10,163 nucleotides of DNA from an uncultured Bacilli bacterium (GTDB lineage: Bacteria > Bacillota_I > Bacilli_A > RF39 > UBA660): positions 1 through 10,163 of the forward strand of contig CANQWJ010000034.1 in NCBI GenBank assembly GCA_947627525.1, given 5' to 3'. The position numbers were made by a program, and so were the translations under genes. Positions 6,544-10,163 of the stretch are shown here, in pieces. The first letter of the stretch is position 1. Every line of letters begins with the position of its first letter. The notes under the pieces are model-generated. The model worked only from the letters and a program-made list of their open reading frames with translations. It was not told where the DNA came from and made no database searches.

Positions 6544-7186
6544 ATTTATAGCCCATTCCTCTAACTGTTTTAATTAAATTGCGATATTCTTTTAAATTAT
6601 TTCGAAGCATCTTAATATGAGTATCAACGGTTCTATCATCACCAAAGAAATCATAACCCCAAACTTGATTCAATAAAACATCTCTTGATATGGCAATATT
6701 CTTATTTTGAATGAAGTAGGAGAGAATAGCGAATTCTTTTGGTGTTAAAGATATTTCTTCATTACGAATAAAAACCGTATGTCCTAAAAAATCAACTACT
6801 AAATCTTTATAAACAAATTTATCTTCTTCTTTATTTCTTCTTGTAATTGCTTTTATTCTTGCCATTAATTCTTTTGGTGAAAAGGGTTTAGCTAAGTAGT
6901 CATCAACACCTAATTCAAAACCTAATAATTTATCATATTCTTCATTACGAGCTGATAAGATAATCGTTGGAATCTTTTTAATTTTCTTAATTTCACTATA
7001 AGTGGAATAACCATCTAGTTTCGGCATCATTATATCTAGAACAATGACATCAATATCATTATTTTCAACTATATCAATAGCTTCGAGACCATTTTCGGCT
7101 TCAAAAACTTCATAATTGTCCAATAAAGCATACTCTTTAATGACATTTCTTATCATCTCTTCATCATCAACAACTAATATCTTCAT
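6530..7186 (-). CDS. OmpR-family response regulator
   Basis: This DNA-binding response regulator is the partner of the adjacent kinase. With ATG at 7186 it is 218 residues, normal for the family. The receiver domain (about 1-115) has the acidic pair D7-D8, phospho-acceptor D51 (VLDIMMPKLDG), S78 (ILSAR) and K100 (YLAKPF). The winged-helix DNA-binding domain follows, with LTPKEFAILSYF, SRDVLLNQVWGYDFFGDDRTVDTHIKMLRNNL and the C-terminal TVRGMGYKFEIK. A TTG four codons upstream (7198) would run through the GGAGG ribosome binding site, so the ATG is the better start. It is the first gene of the regulator-kinase operon and has its own promoter. The target genes are unknown. Confidence 0.95.
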   Translation of the reverse strand: MKILVVDDEEMIRNVIKEYALLDNYEVFEAENGLEAIDIVENNDIDVIVLDIMMPKLDGYSTYSEIKKIKKIPTIILSARNEEYDKLLGFELGVDDYLAKPFSPKELMARIKAITRRNKEEDKFVYKDLVVDFLGHTVFIRNEEISLTPKEFAILSYFIQNKNIAISRDVLLNQVWGYDFFGDDRTVDTHIKMLRNNLKEYRNLIKTVRGMGYKFEIK

Positions 7187-7192
7187 ATAAAC

Positions 7193-7197
7193 CTCCA
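7193..7197 (-). promoter_or_regulatory. Ribosome binding site fixing the response regulator start at 7186
   Basis: On the minus strand TGGAGG sits 6 bases before ATG (7186-7184). A start at the upstream TTG (7198) would translate through this site and has no site of its own. Confidence 0.85.
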
Positions 7198-7203
7198 ACT
7201 CTT

Positions 7204-7234
7204 ATTATACATATTTTTATGTATTTTTCGTGAA
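7204..7234 (-). promoter_or_regulatory. Promoter of the two-component operon, with a possible operator
   Basis: The minus strand has a perfect TATAAT at 7209-7204. The only -35-like hexamer is TTCACG at 7234-7229, with a long 19-base spacer, overlapping the T-run of the preceding terminator. A weak -35 with an ideal -10 suggests activator dependence. In the spacer are two adjacent direct repeats with a 10-base period (AAAAATACAT at 7228-7219, AAAAATATGT at 7218-7209). A 7-bp inverted repeat, ATACATA/TATGTAT, spans 7207-7224. OmpR-family regulators commonly bind direct repeats of about this period, so autoregulation is plausible but inferred. Confidence 0.6.
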
Positions 7235-7257
7235 AAAAAGAATGTTTTAACATTCTT
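7233..7257 (-). terminator. Rho-independent terminator after the coiled-coil gene
   Basis: On the minus strand AAGAATG (7257-7251) pairs with CATTCTT (7244-7238) around TTAAAA, and a T-run to 7233 follows. The stem covers the last codons and the stop of the coiled-coil gene. It should separate that operon from the response regulator promoter just downstream. Confidence 0.85.
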
Positions 7258-8791
7258 CATAAGTTTTAACTTTTTGATTATTAATTTCAAGAGCCTTTTC
7301 TACTTCATCACTATAGCCTCTAATAACTACTTGATTTTTTGATAATTCTTTTTCAATAGAAAAGATATTTTCAATGAATTTATCATATTCTGGTATTTGA
7401 TAACGGAAGGATGAAAATTCTTTTTCAAAGGTATCTTTAACATAATTTATTTCATCTAAGGCATTCCCAATATCATTTAGGGCTGAACTGATATTATTGA
7501 GGTTCTTTTCAATGAATTTGGAATAATCGGTAACAGTTATATGAGTAATTTCTTTTTCTTTAGTTTCTTTACGAAAAGAAGTCGCTAACATATGGGCTGC
7601 AGTAATAAAGAGCGAAACTTTAAAAAGACGTCCCGTTGGTGTTGGTGGTATTAAATTACTAGATGCCATAAGAGCGGTTGCTCCTAAGATGCGATTGATA
7701 TCAGGAACAATTGAAGTTGTTGATTTAATTGATTTTTCAATATTAACGTTATCCGTAAGTTTATTATTAATTTCATCTATGATAGAATTAGCTTTATATC
7801 GATATTTTTCAATTTCATCATTTATTTTTTCAACATTCGCAAAATTATCTTGAAGCTTTTCAAATTCCTCATCACGAATTTTATAAGTATCTAGTTTTCC
7901 TTCAAGATTTTCTTCAACACTATCTTTATCTTTTTCAATATCAATAATCCCATTTAATATATTTATAAAAACTTTTATTTCGATAATCGGTCCAAATATA
8001 TTTTCATCTAAATGACCATTTTTTCCTTCTGAAATATAGTTTTCTATTATACTTCCAATTTCGAGTTCATTTATTAAATCAAGATCTTTTAAAGATATAT
8101 TATAATAATCAATATCATATTTTTTCTTAATTTCTTCAAAACGTTTTATCAATTCTTGTAATTCTTTTTGAAGATGTTCTACTTCCTCAACCAAGACAGC
8201 ATCTTTATCATAATTTTCAAGCACTTTCAATTTATAATGAATATCATTTAAATCTTTGACATCTTCTTGTAATATTCTATTTAATTCTTCAACGATAGAT
8301 GCTTTAAGTAAGTTATTGGTTTTAGGTGTTTCTTCTTCAACGTCATAATTTTTGTCAATATTAGGAGTAGGGGGATTACTAATGGTTTCCTCACTCTTTG
8401 GTTCTAGTTTCTCAACAACTTGAACTTTAGGCGGAAGAAAAATGCTTTCTTTGGTATCAGTAATATTAGGCTTAAATGTTACTTGTTCATTTTTATTTGC
8501 TTTTTCTGAAGTTTCGATATCGTTATTTTGAGGCACCATTGTCACAGTAGAATTTACTTCTTGTTTTTGTTCTTCACCATTAATTAATTCATCAACTTGT
8601 TCTACTGTAATATCAGGTTGTTTTTTCTCATTTATTTCTAAGGGAACTTCTTGAATAGATCCATATACAGTTTTATCTTTTAGTGGTGTAGTTACGTTTT
8701 CACTTTCCTTAACTTGTTCTTTCTTGTGCCTTTTTTCGTTAAAAAAGAGTGAAATGATACGTTCGCGATTACCACCTTTTCCTTCTTTCAT
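7247..8791 (-). CDS. Large coiled-coil protein of unknown function with a hydrophobic segment
   Basis: I do not recognise this protein. With ATG at 8791 it is 514 residues; a GTG at 8800 would add three. I prefer the ATG because AGGGTG lies 8 bases upstream of it but almost touches the GTG. It has no signal peptide. Its order is: a basic N-terminus (NRERIISLFFNEKRHKKE), a low-complexity, probably disordered acidic and proline-containing stretch (about 30-157), long predicted coiled coils (about 163-227 and 285-355), a hydrophobic region (about 365-405), and a further helical coiled-coil region to the end (about 422-510). The hydrophobic region is two apolar stretches split by LIPPTPTGR, which could be a membrane-inserting hairpin or a buried helical pair. 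The gene follows the lipoprotein gene by 18 nt and is probably cotranscribed with it. A cytoplasmic, possibly membrane-associated scaffold is only a guess. Confidence 0.8.
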   Translation of the reverse strand: MKEGKGGNRERIISLFFNEKRHKKEQVKESENVTTPLKDKTVYGSIQEVPLEINEKKQPDITVEQVDELINGEEQKQEVNSTVTMVPQNNDIETSEKANKNEQVTFKPNITDTKESIFLPPKVQVVEKLEPKSEETISNPPTPNIDKNYDVEEETPKTNNLLKASIVEELNRILQEDVKDLNDIHYKLKVLENYDKDAVLVEEVEHLQKELQELIKRFEEIKKKYDIDYYNISLKDLDLINELEIGSIIENYISEGKNGHLDENIFGPIIEIKVFINILNGIIDIEKDKDSVEENLEGKLDTYKIRDEEFEKLQDNFANVEKINDEIEKYRYKANSIIDEINNKLTDNVNIEKSIKSTTSIVPDINRILGATALMASSNLIPPTPTGRLFKVSLFITAAHMLATSFRKETKEKEITHITVTDYSKFIEKNLNNISSALNDIGNALDEINYVKDTFEKEFSSFRYQIPEYDKFIENIFSIEKELSKNQVVIRGYSDEVEKALEINNQKVKTYEEC

Positions 8792-8809
8792 TCTTTTCAC
8801 ACCCTAAAC

Positions 8810-9670
8810 TTAATCATAAATTTCAAGTTTTAATAAATCAATATTATCTTTCATCAAACTGATATAGTCATCATTATTAGCGCGTTGTTCATCAGTAATG
8901 CTGTCTAGACGATAAAGAGGTGTTTTCTTTAAATTGACTTCTGATGCAAAACGATCAACTTTATCACTCATTTTTTCTTCAACAAAATTATATAAATACT
9001 TTATTTCACCATCTTGAACTAATTTACGTACATCTTCAAAAGTCTTATCAATTGTTTCATCATTTAAAACAATTACTTCAAAACCATACTTCTCAAGATA
9101 TTGTAAAGATTTACTTGTAACAACTATTGTTTTACTAGAAGCATTTTCAAGAGTTACTTTTAATTCGGCATCTAGTTCAGAAAGAGATACTTTTAAATCT
9201 TGATAAGCATCATTTATTTCTTTAATTAGAATAGCATTGGAAATATGTTTTTCAAGCTCATTTTTAATATTTTGAGCCATCATTAGTAAATTGGATGGGT
9301 CTAACCAAAATTCTTCAATACCATAATTGTATTCCATACCAAGAGTAGAGTCGATTAGTAGTAGATTATCATTACGATTGATTAATTCAAGAGCGATGTC
9401 ATTAGCATTCTTACCATTGTATACAAATAAATCTTTTTCACTAAAATTATTGTATTGTTTATTATTAAATTTATAGTTATTGATATTTTCATCATCAGGG
9501 AAAATATTTTCCACTGTCGCATGTTTTCCATAGATTTCTTTTACTAGATATTCTGTTGGATATGAAGATGTAATTATTTTTATATCTTCCATACTATCTC
9601 TTTTAATACATCCACTAGTAGTGGTTAACACTAAAATTAAAGTTATTATAACTAAAAGTATTTTTTTCAT
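8810..9670 (-). CDS. ZnuA/adhesin-like (cluster A-I) substrate-binding lipoprotein lacking canonical His ligands
   Basis: The 286-residue product resembles metal-binding lipoproteins of Zn/Mn ABC importers. It has a lipoprotein signal peptide with the lipidation cysteine at C21 (box TSGC, with Thr instead of Leu at -3). ITSSYPTEYLVKEIYG matches the family start, and a long linking helix (about 140-175) joins two lobes. FWLDPSNLLMMAQNI matches the usual HVWLDP-N-x-x-x-MA region, VVTSKSLQYLEKYGF matches VTSH-x-AF-x-Y-x-x-x-YG, and a C-terminal YISLMKDNIDLLK is present. The three family histidines appear as N64, E120 and K187; D256 may correspond to the fourth, acidic ligand. Only two histidines remain (H50, H142), neither at a ligand position, and there is no His-rich loop. 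No permease or ATPase gene is beside it. The RBS AAAGGAGA precedes the ATG. It could bind another substrate or act without a metal. Confidence 0.8.
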   Translation of the reverse strand: MKKILLVIITLILVLTTTSGCIKRDSMEDIKIITSSYPTEYLVKEIYGKHATVENIFPDDENINNYKFNNKQYNNFSEKDLFVYNGKNANDIALELINRNDNLLLIDSTLGMEYNYGIEEFWLDPSNLLMMAQNIKNELEKHISNAILIKEINDAYQDLKVSLSELDAELKVTLENASSKTIVVTSKSLQYLEKYGFEVIVLNDETIDKTFEDVRKLVQDGEIKYLYNFVEEKMSDKVDRFASEVNLKKTPLYRLDSITDEQRANNDDYISLMKDNIDLLKLEIYD

Positions 9671-9704
9671 AATATCTCCTTTATTAGTCTATAAGACACA
9701 TATA

Positions 9705-9733
9705 ATTTTACAATAAATGGTCTTCTTTTTCAA
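9705..9733 (-). promoter_or_regulatory. Sigma-A type promoter of the lipoprotein/coiled-coil operon
   Basis: On the minus strand TTGAAA (9733-9728), 17 bases and TAAAAT (9710-9705) precede the lipoprotein gene. They predict a start of transcription near 9698 and a leader of about 28 bases. Both hexamers and the spacing equal those of the gmk promoter. No Zur/MntR-like palindrome was evident to me in this region. Confidence 0.75.
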
Positions 9734-9776
9734 TAATACTTATAAAAAAGATAAAAGGAATTTCTTTTTAAAAGAA

Positions 9777-9789
9777 TATAATATATAAT
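9777..9789 (+). promoter_or_regulatory. Tandem -10 elements before rnc
   Basis: TATAAT occurs twice, at 9777-9782 and 9784-9789, seven bases apart. No clear -35 hexamer is seen (TTTCTT at 9761-9766 is the best for the second). The first copy gives a more sensible leader, of about 17 bases; the second would start transcription inside the ribosome binding site. Confidence 0.5.
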
Positions 9790-9805
9790 GAAAGTGGTGA
9801 TGATA

Positions 9806-10163
9806 ATGGATGAACTATTTAAAAAATTAGGTGTTATTCCCAATGAAAGTCGCTTGTATACATTATCTTTTTCGCATTCTTCTTACGCTAACGAAAATCA
9901 TTTAAAAGCCGATTATGAGCGTTTAGAATTTTTAGGAGATGCGGTTTTAGAGTTAATAAGTAGTGACTATTTATATCGCAATTTAGATAAAGAAGAAGGG
10001 GACATGACGAAGATAAGAGCAAGTTATGTTTGTGAGAATGCTTGTTATCGTTATGCCACAGATTTAGGATTTAGTAATTATATTAAGGTTGGTCATGGTG
10101 AAGATAAAGATGGGGGAAGATTTAAAAAAGTAATACTTGCGGATATCTTTGAAGCTTTTATTG
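9806..10163 (+). CDS. rnc: Ribonuclease III, 3' end outside window
   Basis: RNase III cuts double-stranded RNA and processes rRNA precursors and some mRNAs. The window holds 119 codons, most of the catalytic domain. ERLEFLGDAVLEL (38-50) is the family signature, with metal-binding E41 and D45. EGDMTKIRASYVCENA (64-79) and the LADIFEAFI segment (111-119), with D113 and E116, supply the remaining active-site residues. The double-stranded-RNA-binding domain must lie beyond the window end. The start at 9806 is chosen because GTGGTG (9794-9799), part of a stretch resembling the full AAAGGAGGTGAT site, lies 6 bases upstream. In-frame ATGs at 9800 and 9788 are possible but leave no room for that site. 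The gene is divergent from the lipoprotein operon. Confidence 0.95.
   Translation, partial: MDELFKKLGVIPNESRLYTLSFSHSSYANENHLKADYERLEFLGDAVLELISSDYLYRNLDKEEGDMTKIRASYVCENACYRYATDLGFSNYIKVGHGEDKDGGRFKKVILADIFEAFI

Noticed and set aside
8792..8800. GTG at 8800 as the start of the coiled-coil gene
   Set aside because: AGGGTG almost touches this codon but is correctly spaced for the ATG at 8791. The difference is three residues and stays uncertain.
9741..9776. AAAAG/CTTTT inverted repeat between the lipoprotein operon and rnc as an operator or terminator
   Set aside because: It has only five A/T-rich pairs and neither a T-run nor symmetry with known metal-regulator sites. It is expected by chance in such AT-rich DNA.

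Overview
The window looks like a chromosomal segment of a low-GC Firmicutes-type bacterium. It is strongly AT-rich, has Shine-Dalgarno sites of the AGGAGG/AAGGTG kind, short intergenic gaps, and TTGAAA/TAAAAT promoters. TGA is a true stop (gmk ends with it) and Trp is TGG, so this is not a Mycoplasma-type code. My inference is a gut Bacilli lineage of the Erysipelotrichia/RF39 kind; the sequence alone cannot fix the taxon.

Positions 1-3225 are a dense translation block on the plus strand: infC (5' end outside the window), rpmI, rplT, a 90-nt gap with a bulged hairpin, rpsB, tsf and a Rho-independent terminator. L20 and S2 both carry a long K/E-rich linker ending in the same ~35-residue Rho_N/SAP-like helical motif. 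This is the most unusual feature of the block. gmk follows under its own promoter and terminator (3229-3960).

Positions 3984-7234 hold envelope and signalling genes. An exported, membrane-anchored protein with two BIG2 domains (plus strand) converges on an OmpR-family response regulator and histidine kinase pair (minus strand). The two transcription units share a perfect 13-bp bidirectional terminator. The regulator promoter has a consensus -10 and a 10-bp-period direct repeat that could be an autoregulatory site.

Positions 7233-9733 (minus strand) hold a two-gene operon. The first gene is a lipoprotein of the ZnuA/adhesin metal-binding fold in which all three canonical histidine ligands appear to be replaced. 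The second is a ~514-residue coiled-coil protein of unknown function with a hydrophobic, proline-interrupted segment. A TTGAAA-17-TAAAAT promoter drives it. Divergently, rnc (RNase III) begins at 9806 and runs off the window.

Several starts proposed by longest-ORF logic are better moved to downstream ATGs that have proper ribosome binding sites: rpsB at 1357, the response regulator at 7186 and the coiled-coil gene at 8791. I saw no tRNA, rRNA, CRISPR array, insertion sequence or phage gene.
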